Shown here: positions 10,989 through 21,192 of the stretch, in pieces
Layout: each line of letters opens with the position of its first letter
How positions within the stretch are numbered: the first letter of the stretch is position 1
Origin: Ascidiaceihabitans sp.
Lineage (GTDB): Bacteria > Pseudomonadota > Alphaproteobacteria > Rhodobacterales > Rhodobacteraceae
Direction: 5' to 3'
DNA: 64,000 nucleotides
NCBI GenBank assembly: GCA_028248455.1
Contig: JAOKHV010000007.1
Location: 1-64,000, forward strand
Program-made: the position numbers and the translations under genes
The notes under the pieces: generated by a model
What the model was told of the DNA's origin: nothing
What the model saw: the letters and a program-made list of their open reading frames with translations, nothing else
The model's database searches: none

Positions 10989-11993
10989 TTACCGCTTTGA
11001 GGCCAAAAGGCGCGCAGCTTCTGGTGCGAAATAGGTCAGGATTCCGTTACAGCCTGCGCGTTTGAATGCCATCAAGCTTTCCATCATCACGTGTTCTTCA
11101 TCAATCCAGCCATTTTGGGCCGCTGCTTTGATCATGCTGTACTCGCCACTCACCTGGTAGGCATAAGTGGGGGCACCAAACGTATCTTTGACACGGCGGC
11201 AAATATCTAAATAGGGCATTCCAGGTTTTACCATCACCATGTCAGCACCTTCTGATAGGTCGCGTTCAATAAGGCGCAGCGCTTCATCAGAATTGGCAGG
11301 GTCCATTTGGTAAGTTTTCTTGTCTCCAACCAATGCACCGGATGCTCCAACTGCATCGCGGAATGGGCCATAGAATGCAGAGGCATATTTTGCAGAGTAG
11401 CTGAGGATCATTACGTTTTGATGTCCAGCTTCTTCAAGCGCTGCCCGCATTGCTGCGATGCGTCCGTCCATCATATCAGACGGTCCAATAATATCAGCGC
11501 CAGCTTCAGCTTGGGCCAGTGTCATTTTAACAAGCGCCTCAACTGTGCGATCGTTGACGATCTCGCCATTCTTAACAAATCCATCGTGTCCGTTGATGTT
11601 ATAGGTGTCCAAAGCCACGTCAGTCATGATCGCAATTTCAGGGACAGCAGCCTTGATAGCGCGAATTGCGCGGTTGGCGTGGTTTTCAGGATCCCAAGCA
11701 CCTGCGCATTCTTCTGTGCGTTCCTCAATTTCTGTGTAAGGAAAAATACAGATGGCAGGGATGCCAAGATCGGCAGCTTCACGTGCTGCGTCAACGACTT
11801 TATCAACAGAACGGCGGAATACGCCGGGCATTGAGGGGATCGGTTCCTCGATACCTTCACCGCTGCGTACGAAAACGGGCCAAATAAAGTCATCAACACT
11901 AAGGTCATTTTGACGTGTCAGGGCACGAATTGCAGCTGATTGGCGGGTGCGACGCAAACGGGTCGCAGGGAATTGGCTGATTGTGGGGCGCAT
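10989..11993 (-). CDS. hemB: Delta-aminolevulinic acid dehydratase (porphobilinogen synthase)
   Basis: 334 aa. DVALDTYNINGHDG, IIGPSDMMDGR, SYSAKYASAFYGPFRDA and MVKPGMPYLDI. Confidence 0.96.
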   Translation of the reverse strand: MRPTISQFPATRLRRTRQSAAIRALTRQNDLSVDDFIWPVFVRSGEGIEEPIPSMPGVFRRSVDKVVDAAREAADLGIPAICIFPYTEIEERTEECAGAWDPENHANRAIRAIKAAVPEIAIMTDVALDTYNINGHDGFVKNGEIVNDRTVEALVKMTLAQAEAGADIIGPSDMMDGRIAAMRAALEEAGHQNVMILSYSAKYASAFYGPFRDAVGASGALVGDKKTYQMDPANSDEALRLIERDLSEGADMVMVKPGMPYLDICRRVKDTFGAPTYAYQVSGEYSMIKAAAQNGWIDEEHVMMESLMAFKRAGCNGILTYFAPEAARLLASKR

Positions 11994-12126
11994 AGTGGAT
12001 CACCTTTTTCGATACATAGCGTTGCTGACACGGTTTTTTGCACCCTGCAAGGGTAGGAATTGTCGCAAAGCAAGGTTAGAACGATTTGAACATCCAAATT
12101 GTGGACCAAAATAAAAGGCTACCGCG

Positions 12127-12654
12127 TTGAACCTTACGCAAACCCTCTTCGAAGTTATCGATGTGCGCTCATTCTCGAACCTGTGGTTCTGGATTGGATT
12201 GGCTGTAATTTGGTCTTTGGCCAGCAACTGGGTTTTGGGTGTTCCAAATGATATGATCCAAAGGGCCCGACGTTATGGTGGGGATGCAGATGCTGATCTT
12301 GCAGAACTCGTTCGGATTAATTGCAATCGTCTGATGTATATCAGCAGCATCTCAGGACTGTGGCTCTCTGCATTCGGCTGTTTCTTTCTGACGGGCCTAG
12401 CGGTCACAGGATTCTACTATTGGGTTGAATTCGCCCAAGCTTTTTTTTTGTTGGTTTTTCCAATGAGCTTAGTTGGCTTGTTTAACGTATCAACCGCACG
12501 CCGGTTTCAATTGGAGCAAAGCACAGGTGCGGCGCTTCATAAGTTGTTGAACCGTCACCGCATGTTTACCCAATTCATTGGAATGGTTTCTATTTTCGTG
12601 ACAGCCCTGTGGGGAATGTTCTGGAACATGCGTGATTTGATTTTGCTACACTGA
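12127..12654 (+). CDS. Conserved membrane protein of unknown function
   Basis: 175 aa with several hydrophobic spans: FSNLWFWIGLAVIWSLASNWVLGVPNDM.. and QFIGMVSIFVTALWGMFWNM. No initiator checked beyond the ORF track. Confidence 0.7.
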   Translation: MNLTQTLFEVIDVRSFSNLWFWIGLAVIWSLASNWVLGVPNDMIQRARRYGGDADADLAELVRINCNRLMYISSISGLWLSAFGCFFLTGLAVTGFYYWVEFAQAFFLLVFPMSLVGLFNVSTARRFQLEQSTGAALHKLLNRHRMFTQFIGMVSIFVTALWGMFWNMRDLILLH

Positions 12655-12707
12655 CATTGGGCCGTTGACAGAGGCGCTTTTCGACATAGGTCCCCAGACT
12701 AGAATAG

Positions 12708-15700
12708 ATGCAAGGTCGTCCGATGAGTTCTCAATCTAAAATTACTATTTCTGGCGCACCAGAGGGCTTTGACGCTCAGCTGATCATACAGGAGCTGGAC
12801 AAAAGTGGTCAGCCAGTTTGCCACGTTGCGCGTGACGACAAGCGTATGGTGGCAATGCAGGATGCTTTGCGGTTTTTTGCACCAGACCTGCCTGTCATCG
12901 TCTTTCCGGGTTGGGATTGCCTGCCTTATGATCGTGTGTCTCCCAACTCCGATATTTCAGCGCAGCGCATGGCAACGTTGGCGGCACTTGTTCATGGGAT
13001 GCCTGCACAGTTTGTTCTTCTAACGACGTTGAACGCTGCAACACAGCGCGTTCCAGCACGTGCTTTGCTAAAAGAGGCGGCGTTTTCTGCGACTGTTGGT
13101 AGTCGTGTTGATGAAAAGGGATTGCGTAACTTTTTGGTACGTATGGGGTTCGTCCAAAGTCCTACTGTTATGGAACCTGGCGATTATGCGGTCCGCGGCG
13201 GTATCATAGACATCTATCCGCCTGGTGATTTGGGACCGATCCGCCTGGATCTATTTGGGGATGTTTTAGATGGGGCACGTCGTTTTGATCCCGCCACCCA
13301 GCGCACTACAAAAAAACTGGATGTCATAGAATTAGCACCTGTGTCCGAGGTCATCTTGGATGAGCAGGCAGTGACGCGTTTCCGCCAGAACTATCGCCTA
13401 GAGTTTGGTGCCGCTGGTACGGATGATCCGCTGTATGAAGCGATCAGCGCTGGGCGTAAAAATCAAGGGGCAGAGCACTGGTTGCCATTTTTTCATGCTG
13501 AACTTGAAACGTTGTTTGATTTCCTACCAAAGGCCTCCATCACGCTTGATGACCAGATGACGGGTGCACGTTTGGCCCGTTGGGAAGGAATCGAAGATCA
13601 ATACGAAACACGAAAACTTGCGATGGATAATCGCTCAAAGAATGACAGCGTTTACAAACCATGCAAGCCGCATGGCCTATATATGGATGACGCTAGCTGG
13701 GAAGCATCAGTTGCAGAACGCCGCGTGATCCAATTCGCGGCCTTGTCTCAAGCGACTGGTCCCAATGTAACCGACGCTGGTGGACGGATAGGACGTAACT
13801 TTTCGCCAGAGCGTCAACAGGAAAGTATAAGCCTTTTCGGATCTTTAGCAGTGCATATTAAAGCAAAACTGCAAGATAATCCTGTTGTGATTGCTAGTTA
13901 TTCCGAAGGTGCGCGGGAACGCCTGACTGGATTGATCGAAGAAGAAGGCTTGTCTGAAGTTCTGCCTATTAGCAATGCATCCCGCATCGGTAAGCGGGGT
14001 TTGCATCTGGTGGTGTGGGCGTTGGAGCACGGGTTTGAAACGCCCAATCTGACAGTGATTTCTGAACAGGATGTTCTGGGCGATCGGCTGATCCGCTCCA
14101 CTAAGAAACGAAAGCGTGCAGCGAATTTCTTGACCGAAACGCAGTCGCTTAGCCCCGGTGATTTGATCGTTCACGTGGATCACGGGATTGGCCGTTATCA
14201 AGGCATGGAAGTTGTCACTGCCGCTGGCGCTGCACATGAATGCCTTTTGCTTGAGTATTCTGAGCAAACCAAACTGTATATGCCAGTTGAGAATATCGAA
14301 TTGCTGTCCAAATATGGCCATGATGAAGGGTTCTTGGACCGTTTAGGTGGTGGTGCGTGGCAGGCTAAGAAATCGCGTCTCAAAGAACGCATTCGCGAGA
14401 TGGCTGAAAAACTTATTCGTGTTGCTGCAGAACGTGCATTGCGCCGTGCGCCAGTAATGGATCCGCCTGAAGGCATGTGGGATGCCTTTAGCGCACGGTT
14501 CCCATATTCGGAAACGGATGATCAGCTAAGCGCTATTGGCGATGTCGTTGATGATCTAACCAGCGGTTCACCTATGGACCGACTGGTCTGTGGTGATGTT
14601 GGATTTGGCAAAACCGAAGTCGCGATGCGTGCCGCTTTTGTTGCAGCTATGTCAGGCGCACAGGTGGCGATTGTTGCTCCGACGACCTTGCTTGCCCGTC
14701 AGCATTATAAATCTTTCGCTGAACGTTTCCGCGGTTTTCCAATAGAAGTACGTCAACTTAGCCGCTTTGTGTCCAAGAAGGATGCGGATGCGACGCGGGA
14801 TGGCATGTCACGTGGGACGATTGATATCGTGATTGGCACCCATGCACTGTTGGCAAAGAACATTCGTTTCAAGAACCTTGGCTTGTTGGTCATTGATGAA
14901 GAACAACACTTTGGGGTTACGCACAAAGAGCGCCTCAAGCAGATGCGTTCCGACATTCACGTCCTGACGCTGACGGCCACGCCGATTCCACGTACGTTAC
15001 AATTGTCCCTAACAGGTGTTCGCGATCTGTCCATCATTGGCACGCCACCAGTGGATCGTTTGGCAATCCGCACGTATGTGAGTGAATTTGACAAAATTAC
15101 AATCCGAGAAGGATTGCTGCGCGAACATTATCGCGGCGGACAGTCCTTTTATGTGGTCCCGCGTATCTCCGACATTGGAGAGATCGAAGATTTCTTGAAA
15201 GAACACGTTCCAGAGGTGTCTTATATAGTTGCCAACGGCCAAATGGCTGCAGGTGAGTTGGATGACCGTATGAACGCGTTTTATGATGGTAAATATGATG
15301 TTCTGCTGGCGACTACGATTGTTGAATCTGGCCTGGATATCCCAACTGCCAATACAATGGTTGTGCACCGTGCTGATATGTTCGGTCTTGCGCAACTTTA
15401 TCAAATTCGTGGGCGTGTGGGGCGCTCAAAAACACGTGCCTATGCCTATTTAACAACTAAACCACGAGCTAGGTTAACAGCGATGGCAGAGAAGCGTTTG
15501 CGCGTTCTTGGCTCTCTCGATACTTTGGGCGCGGGCTTTACTTTGGCCTCCCAAGATCTTGATATTCGTGGGGCAGGGAACCTGCTGGGCGAAGAACAAT
15601 CTGGGCAGATGCGTGATGTTGGATTTGAGTTGTATCAATCCATGCTCGAAGAGGCGATTGCCAAGATTAAGTCGGGCCAGTTGGAAGGTCTTTCAGACGA

Positions 15701-16178
15701 TGACGATCAGTGGGCACCACAAATCAAGCTGGGCGTGCCAGTCCTTATCCCAGAGAAATATGTTCCAGACTTGGATGTTCGATTGGGTCTATATCGCCGT
15801 CTTAGCGGGCTGAGTACAAAGGTAGAGCTAGAAGGCTTTGCTGCCGAGTTGATCGACAGATTTGGTACTTTGCCGCGCGAAGTGAACACCTTGATGCTGA
15901 TCGTTCGGATCAAAGCAATGTGTAAAAAGGCGGGGATTTCGAAATTGGATGGTGGGCCAAAAGGTGTCACAATCCAATTCCACAATGACAAATTCGCCTC
16001 GCCAGCTGGGTTGGTCGATTTTCTCGGGGACGAGGGCGGTGCAGCGAAGCTAAAGGACAACAAGATTGTTGTGCTGCGAGACTGGAAGAAGGACGCAGAC
16101 AAGATCAAAGGGGCGTTTTCAATCGCACGTGACTTGGCAGAACGGGTTGTCGCGGAAAAGAAGCGGAAGAAAAGTTAA
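12708..16178 (+). CDS. mfd: Transcription-repair coupling factor
   Basis: 1156 aa. FPGWDCLPYDRVSPN, DLIVHVDHGIGRYQGME, CGDVGFGKTEVAMRAAFVA, DEEQHFGV, LTATPIPRTLQ and RGRVGRSKTRAYAY. Confidence 0.97.
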   Translation: MQGRPMSSQSKITISGAPEGFDAQLIIQELDKSGQPVCHVARDDKRMVAMQDALRFFAPDLPVIVFPGWDCLPYDRVSPNSDISAQRMATLAALVHGMPAQFVLLTTLNAATQRVPARALLKEAAFSATVGSRVDEKGLRNFLVRMGFVQSPTVMEPGDYAVRGGIIDIYPPGDLGPIRLDLFGDVLDGARRFDPATQRTTKKLDVIELAPVSEVILDEQAVTRFRQNYRLEFGAAGTDDPLYEAISAGRKNQGAEHWLPFFHAELETLFDFLPKASITLDDQMTGARLARWEGIEDQYETRKLAMDNRSKNDSVYKPCKPHGLYMDDASWEASVAERRVIQFAALSQATGPNVTDAGGRIGRNFSPERQQESISLFGSLAVHIKAKLQDNPVVIASYSEGARERLTGLIEEEGLSEVLPISNASRIGKRGLHLVVWALEHGFETPNLTVISEQDVLGDRLIRSTKKRKRAANFLTETQSLSPGDLIVHVDHGIGRYQGMEVVTAAGAAHECLLLEYSEQTKLYMPVENIELLSKYGHDEGFLDRLGGGAWQAKKSRLKERIREMAEKLIRVAAERALRRAPVMDPPEGMWDAFSARFPYSETDDQLSAIGDVVDDLTSGSPMDRLVCGDVGFGKTEVAMRAAFVAAMSGAQVAIVAPTTLLARQHYKSFAERFRGFPIEVRQLSRFVSKKDADATRDGMSRGTIDIVIGTHALLAKNIRFKNLGLLVIDEEQHFGVTHKERLKQMRSDIHVLTLTATPIPRTLQLSLTGVRDLSIIGTPPVDRLAIRTYVSEFDKITIREGLLREHYRGGQSFYVVPRISDIGEIEDFLKEHVPEVSYIVANGQMAAGELDDRMNAFYDGKYDVLLATTIVESGLDIPTANTMVVHRADMFGLAQLYQIRGRVGRSKTRAYAYLTTKPRARLTAMAEKRLRVLGSLDTLGAGFTLASQDLDIRGAGNLLGEEQSGQMRDVGFELYQSMLEEAIAKIKSGQLEGLSDDDDQWAPQIKLGVPVLIPEKYVPDLDVRLGLYRRLSGLSTKVELEGFAAELIDRFGTLPREVNTLMLIVRIKAMCKKAGISKLDGGPKGVTIQFHNDKFASPAGLVDFLGDEGGAAKLKDNKIVVLRDWKKDADKIKGAFSIARDLAERVVAEKKRKKS

Positions 16179-17383
16179 TCTTCCGTGACTTGCCGATTAA
16201 TTCGGCTCATCAAGAACATAGCGCAAAGACCAAAAGCCAAGACAGTTATTATGAGAGGTGCAGGCGTGTCGCTTAGAAGTAAGCTTACAGGGGATGCAAT
16301 TAACGCGCCACCAAGGGTTGAGATTGAACCAACGACTGATGCTGCCATACCAGCGATATGGCCCATCGGTTCCATCGAAATCGCGTTGAGGTTGCCCATT
16401 GTCAGCCCCGCTTGAGAAAAAAGGCAGAACTGCCAAAACACAAACAATGGAAAGCTGATTGCAGGGAACAGTACCAGCGTTATCAGCACTGTAGCGCCAA
16501 TGACTACTTGTATGAACAAGGTCCGTGTGATCACTCGATACATTCCAAAATGGGTGACTATATAAGCGTTGAGAAGGCTTGAGGCCCCTGAAAATAAGGC
16601 AACGGCCCCAAACCAGAACGGGAATGTCTCGCCACGATCATAGATCTGGTCATAGATCGGCTGGATCAAGATGAGTGTTGCAAACAACATTGCGAGCATA
16701 AAGGTTTGTATTAGGATAGATAAACGTACCGTTTTGTGGGTCAGCAATTGCTTTACAGCATCTAGCATCAAACCCATCTGTAATGGACGGCGATCTACAA
16801 AGGCCAGTGACTCGTTATAGCGAGTACCCACCCAAATCACCAAAATCAGGGCAAAGATGATGAAGCTACCAAAAATACTGCGCCATCCAAAAGCATTTAT
16901 GATCACTTGTCCCATCGCGGGAGCGATAGCTGGGACAAGGATGAAAATTGCCATAGCTATTGAGATAATTCGTGCCATTTCACGACCAGAGAAGAGATCA
17001 CGCACCATTGCCATTGACACTACACGTGGCCCAGCCGCTCCCAGACCCTGACAGAACCGTGCAAACAAGATCCATTCAAGTGATGATGTCGCCCATGCGG
17101 CCATCGCGCTTATTATATAAATAATGACACCAACGTAAACGATCGGTTTGCGTCCATACGCGTCCGAGAGTGGACCAGCAAAGAAGGTACCAAGTCCCAT
17201 GCCAGCGACAAATGATGTCAGTATCCATGCGGCGTGTGAAACGCTTCCATCGGCTATTTCGTCCGCAATATCAGGAATAGCGGCCAACATTGCATCCATC
17301 GAGAAAGCAACGGTTGCGAACATCATCGCCATTAAGGCGATGAATTCTGTTCGGCCCATTACTTCACTTGGTGCTATCGGCAT
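16175..17383 (-). CDS. MFS transporter, Bcr/CflA-like drug efflux
   Basis: 402 aa, about 12 hydrophobic segments. FFAGPLSDAYGRKPIVYVGVIIYI. Confidence 0.85.
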   Translation of the reverse strand: MPIAPSEVMGRTEFIALMAMMFATVAFSMDAMLAAIPDIADEIADGSVSHAAWILTSFVAGMGLGTFFAGPLSDAYGRKPIVYVGVIIYIISAMAAWATSSLEWILFARFCQGLGAAGPRVVSMAMVRDLFSGREMARIISIAMAIFILVPAIAPAMGQVIINAFGWRSIFGSFIIFALILVIWVGTRYNESLAFVDRRPLQMGLMLDAVKQLLTHKTVRLSILIQTFMLAMLFATLILIQPIYDQIYDRGETFPFWFGAVALFSGASSLLNAYIVTHFGMYRVITRTLFIQVVIGATVLITLVLFPAISFPLFVFWQFCLFSQAGLTMGNLNAISMEPMGHIAGMAASVVGSISTLGGALIASPVSLLLSDTPAPLIITVLAFGLCAMFLMSRINRQVTED

Positions 17384-17498
17384 TGTTGCGTCCTGTTTCG
17401 ACGCTATTACGCGTCAATGTGATGTAAGAGCTATTTACCTATAGTTGAAAATAGCTAATTCCTGCATGTGTAAGTTAGCGCAACATTGATGGTTCGAA

Positions 17499-18155
17499 TT
17501 ATTGTGCTGCATCCGCTTGTGCCGCTAAATCAGCGATCACTTGTGCCCACAATTCGGGAGGTTGTGCACCCGGAACCGCGTGTTGGTTAGCAATGATGAA
17601 TGTTGGGACAGAATTAATGCCCATCTTGCGGCTGTGCTTGTCACGATCTTGGATCAGTTTCAAATCTTCGTCACTGTCCAAAAGACGTTTTACAACGTCG
17701 GCGTCCATTTCTACACTTTTTGCAATATTGATCAGGACATCCGCGTCACCAATGTCACGCGCATCGGTGAAATATGCTTTGAACAAGGCAGAGACAGCTG
17801 CTGTTTGGCGGCCCTCAATGCCTGCCCAATGGATCAGACGGTGAGCGTTGATTGTGTTTGGTGTACGTTTCATGCCTTCGAAATCGATTGCGACACCAGC
17901 TGTTTTCGAACTTTCTACAACAGGAGCATAGGCGCGCACCGCAGCTTCTTTACCGCCAAATTTACCTTCAAGGTATTCGCGTCGTCCCATGCCATTTGCG
18001 GGCATATCGGGGTTCAATTGAAATGGGTGCCATTCGATCAAGAATGGATGGTTCAGATGTGCAGACAGCGCTTTGTCCAAATAGGCCTTGCCAATAAAAC
18101 ACCACGGACAAATTGGGTCTGACATGATGTCAAGTTTGATCGGTTGCGTTGTCAT
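17499..18155 (-). CDS. DsbA-family/FrnE-like thiol oxidoreductase
   Basis: 218 aa. KLDIMSDPICPWCFIGKAYLDKA (CPWC) and GINSVPTFIIANQHAVPGAQP. Confidence 0.9.
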   Translation of the reverse strand: MTTQPIKLDIMSDPICPWCFIGKAYLDKALSAHLNHPFLIEWHPFQLNPDMPANGMGRREYLEGKFGGKEAAVRAYAPVVESSKTAGVAIDFEGMKRTPNTINAHRLIHWAGIEGRQTAAVSALFKAYFTDARDIGDADVLINIAKSVEMDADVVKRLLDSDEDLKLIQDRDKHSRKMGINSVPTFIIANQHAVPGAQPPELWAQVIADLAAQADAAQ

Positions 18156-18226
18156 ATGGGCCTCATTTGGTCGAAAATTGTGAATCTTGAGCCGCCATAT
18201 CTTAAATCACAGGCAGGTGCGAGGGA

Positions 18227-19744
18227 TCAGTGGTTTTCTTGTGTATATCTATCGCGCAGAATTTTTCTAAGAATTTTGCCATTTGCGCCCAATGGTAATG
18301 CGTCAATGTGAATGTATAGCCGCGGTTGTTTGTAACGCGCCAAATGGTTGGATGCGTGATCGTTGACTTTAGCTTCGTCGAGTGTGGCAGGCCCAGTATA
18401 GAAAGCAGCGATTACATATGTATCAGTTTTGACTTCAACCTGTGTAACGGCGACTGCGACCATGCCGGGGTAGCTGTTAAAGGCCTGCTCTACCTCTATG
18501 GGTGAAACCCGATAACCACCCGCATTCATCATATCATCATCGCGCCCAAGATAACTGATTTGGCCATCGTCATGCATGATCCCCTGATCGCCAGTTAGAA
18601 ACCAGTCACCCTGCATTTTAGCTGCCGTTTCTTCCGGCGCTTTAAGATACCCTTTCATTAGACCGCAGTCTCTCTTGTGCACCGCTATGGTTCCTTCACT
18701 ACCACGCGGGACCGGCCCGTCTGTTCCGAGGATCGCAATCCGTCTGCCTGTCTGAGGCTGCCCCAATCTGTCGCCAAGTGCGGGTTGCGCAGGACTGCCA
18801 GATAGGAATGTTGAACATTCCGACATGCCGTATGCTTCAAAGATTGGCATTCCGGTTGCCTTGTTCCAAGCTGTACGAGTAGCAGAAGGTAGCTTTTCTC
18901 CGGCACTCAATCCGTGACGCAGATTTGGTAAGGTTAGTGTTTCACAACCACGTAACAACTGGCGATAAACGCCAGGAGCGGCCGCAAAGATCGTTGCATC
19001 GTTGTTGGCCAGTAATGTTGGTAGTGCATCGGACTGTGTGCCCGCAGTGGGGATCATCGCAGTTGCGCCAATGGTCCAAGGGTCCATTAGCCCAGTGCCC
19101 ATGGTATAGGTCCAATTGAATTCACCAGAATGCAGAACGCGATCCTCGGATCGCAACCCATACCATCCCTCAAACATCATTTGACGGGCCCAAATCGCGC
19201 GATGGGCATGCGCAACTGCGCGTGGCTTGCCAGATGTACCAGATGTGTAAACAACGTAGCCCAAACGTTCAGGGTCACCCATGTGATAATCCACTGGTGG
19301 CAGGTCGCGCATGGCTTGCAGCTGCAGTAGGCGGATTTGATTGCTGGTTTCGGGGCAGGTTACGGCGGCATCGCGGACGATCAATTTCGGTGACAACTCT
19401 TCAATGATCCGTTCGACCTCTGGCAGCGTCAGTGCCGCAGACGTCGGCACTGGAACCAATCCAGCAGCCAATGCTCCAAGATAGGTCAACGGATAGTCCA
19501 CCGTATTCCCAAGACGCATCAGGATTAGATCGCCGATTTGCGCGTCATTCTCTAAAAGGCCAGCTGCAATACCTAAGACCGCGGCTTCAAGGTCTCGGTA
19601 CGTCCAATCTTCGCAGTGATCTGAGTGTAAAATTTGGAGCGCGATCTTGTCAGGACAAATATGGCTTTGGGACATAACATGTGCCGCCATATTAAACGGC
19701 TTAGGGCAGGGCGCTTGTGGGCCGTTATCAAAAATCGACTGCAT
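18227..19744 (-). CDS. Class I adenylate-forming enzyme (acyl-CoA/AMP ligase family)
   Basis: YVVYTSGTSGKPRAVAHAH, EAYGMSECSTFLSG and YLGRDDDMMNAGGYRVSPIEVEQ. Likely start at MQSIFDNG (19744) rather than 19801. Confidence 0.88.
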   Translation of the reverse strand: MQSIFDNGPQAPCPKPFNMAAHVMSQSHICPDKIALQILHSDHCEDWTYRDLEAAVLGIAAGLLENDAQIGDLILMRLGNTVDYPLTYLGALAAGLVPVPTSAALTLPEVERIIEELSPKLIVRDAAVTCPETSNQIRLLQLQAMRDLPPVDYHMGDPERLGYVVYTSGTSGKPRAVAHAHRAIWARQMMFEGWYGLRSEDRVLHSGEFNWTYTMGTGLMDPWTIGATAMIPTAGTQSDALPTLLANNDATIFAAAPGVYRQLLRGCETLTLPNLRHGLSAGEKLPSATRTAWNKATGMPIFEAYGMSECSTFLSGSPAQPALGDRLGQPQTGRRIAILGTDGPVPRGSEGTIAVHKRDCGLMKGYLKAPEETAAKMQGDWFLTGDQGIMHDDGQISYLGRDDDMMNAGGYRVSPIEVEQAFNSYPGMVAVAVTQVEVKTDTYVIAAFYTGPATLDEAKVNDHASNHLARYKQPRLYIHIDALPLGANGKILRKILRDRYTQENH

Positions 19745-19821
19745 GTCATTTGCTAGCCTGTGCTTGCGTGCCGCACAAGGCGCACGTTGCATGGCCAGCA
19801 CGCGACATCTATAGAACGGTC

Positions 19822-20445
19822 ATGACATCAAAGGATCCCAAATCGCTTATCAAGATCGCCCGTGAAGGTGGTGCAACCGAAACTGGGGAACCGCTTGATT
19901 TGGGTATGCGCGTGCGCGAATTGCGCAAAGCGCGTGATTGGACGCTTGAACAAGCTGCAGGGCAGGCAGGTTTGGCCCGTTCAACATTGTCTAAGATCGA
20001 AAACGGTCAGATGTCGCCAACCTATGAAGCGCTTAAAAAACTGGCCATCGGTCTAGAGATTTCTGTTCCGCAGTTATTTACACCACCGGAACAAGGCCAG
20101 GTGGGGGGCCGCATGGCTGTAACTAAAAGCGGTGAAGGCAATGCTACTGTCACTGTGACGTACGAACACGAGTTGTTGGCTGAGACGTTGACGCAGAAGA
20201 AGATGTTGCCGTACCGCGCGCGCGTCCGCGCCCGCTCTATGGATGAGTTCGATGGCTGGGTGCGCCATGACGGTGAAGAGTTTATATATGTGCTTACGGG
20301 CGTTGTGCAGCTGTACACTGAGTTTTACGAACCCGTTGAAATGCGTCGTGGCGACAGCGCTTATTACGACGCGACCATGGGGCACAATGTGGTGTCTCTT
20401 AGCGATGAAGACGCATCGATCCTATGGGTCACGTCGCTGAATTAG
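19822..20445 (+). CDS. XRE-family transcriptional regulator with C-terminal cupin domain
   Basis: HTH: MRVRELRKARDWTLEQAAGQAGLARSTLSKIENGQMSPTYEALKKLA. Cupin: HDGEEFIYVLTGVVQLYTEFYEPVEMRRGDSAYYDATMGHNVVSL. Likely start 19822. Confidence 0.9.
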   Translation: MTSKDPKSLIKIAREGGATETGEPLDLGMRVRELRKARDWTLEQAAGQAGLARSTLSKIENGQMSPTYEALKKLAIGLEISVPQLFTPPEQGQVGGRMAVTKSGEGNATVTVTYEHELLAETLTQKKMLPYRARVRARSMDEFDGWVRHDGEEFIYVLTGVVQLYTEFYEPVEMRRGDSAYYDATMGHNVVSLSDEDASILWVTSLN

Positions 20446-21095
20446 TCCTCAGAAAATAGCGCGACCAATATCTTCTGGGCGACAAATACCACAATAATTT
20501 GAACAACAATGAATGCCGCAATGTGACCGGGGTAGATGCCAGCGAAGGTATTGCTGAAACCGCGTGCAATTGTGACCGCTGGGTTTGCAAAGCTGGTCGA
20601 TGATGTGAACCAATACGCCCCGGTAATGTACATTGCGACAAGCGCAGGTACTGCCTCTGGGCGCGATTTGATCCCGCCAAAAATGACGAACAACAAGCAA
20701 AAAGTCGCAATTCCTTCAGACCACCACTGTGAAATGCCTGTGCGGTGCATTGTGCTAGAGGCCTGTAATATTGGCAGATCGAACATGAGGTGCGTCGCCC
20801 AAACGCCTAAAATCCCACAAACGATCTGCGTAGGAACGTATGCAAGCGCCGTGGCGCGATCCAAGTCGCCGCGTAAGTAAAAGGCTAAGGTTACTGCAGG
20901 ATTAAAATGCGCGCCCGATATTGGGCCTAAGACTGTGATGATGACGTAAAGCATACAACCCGTCGCAATAGCGTTGGCCAATAGTGCGATGGCAGTGTTC
21001 CCATCAGCTAGGCTTTCTCCCATGATCCCAGAACCAACAACTCCAATAAGAAGCAGAGCAGTTCCTAAGCCTTCGGCAGCAATTTTACGTATCAT
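20442..21095 (-). CDS. MIP/aquaporin-family channel
   Basis: Two NPA boxes: SGAHFNPAVTLAF and SFANPAVTIARGF. Six hydrophobic spans. Likely start 21095 (MIRKIAAEGLG). Confidence 0.9.
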   Translation of the reverse strand: MIRKIAAEGLGTALLLIGVVGSGIMGESLADGNTAIALLANAIATGCMLYVIITVLGPISGAHFNPAVTLAFYLRGDLDRATALAYVPTQIVCGILGVWATHLMFDLPILQASSTMHRTGISQWWSEGIATFCLLFVIFGGIKSRPEAVPALVAMYITGAYWFTSSTSFANPAVTIARGFSNTFAGIYPGHIAAFIVVQIIVVFVAQKILVALFSED

Positions 21096-21192
21096 GTGTT
21101 CGTCCTGATCGTTGAAGCGCAAAGCGCCAGAGGTTTGTGACCCCTAGCGCTTTGTCGTAAAAGTTTTATGACTTCAATAGAAAGTCGGGAGA

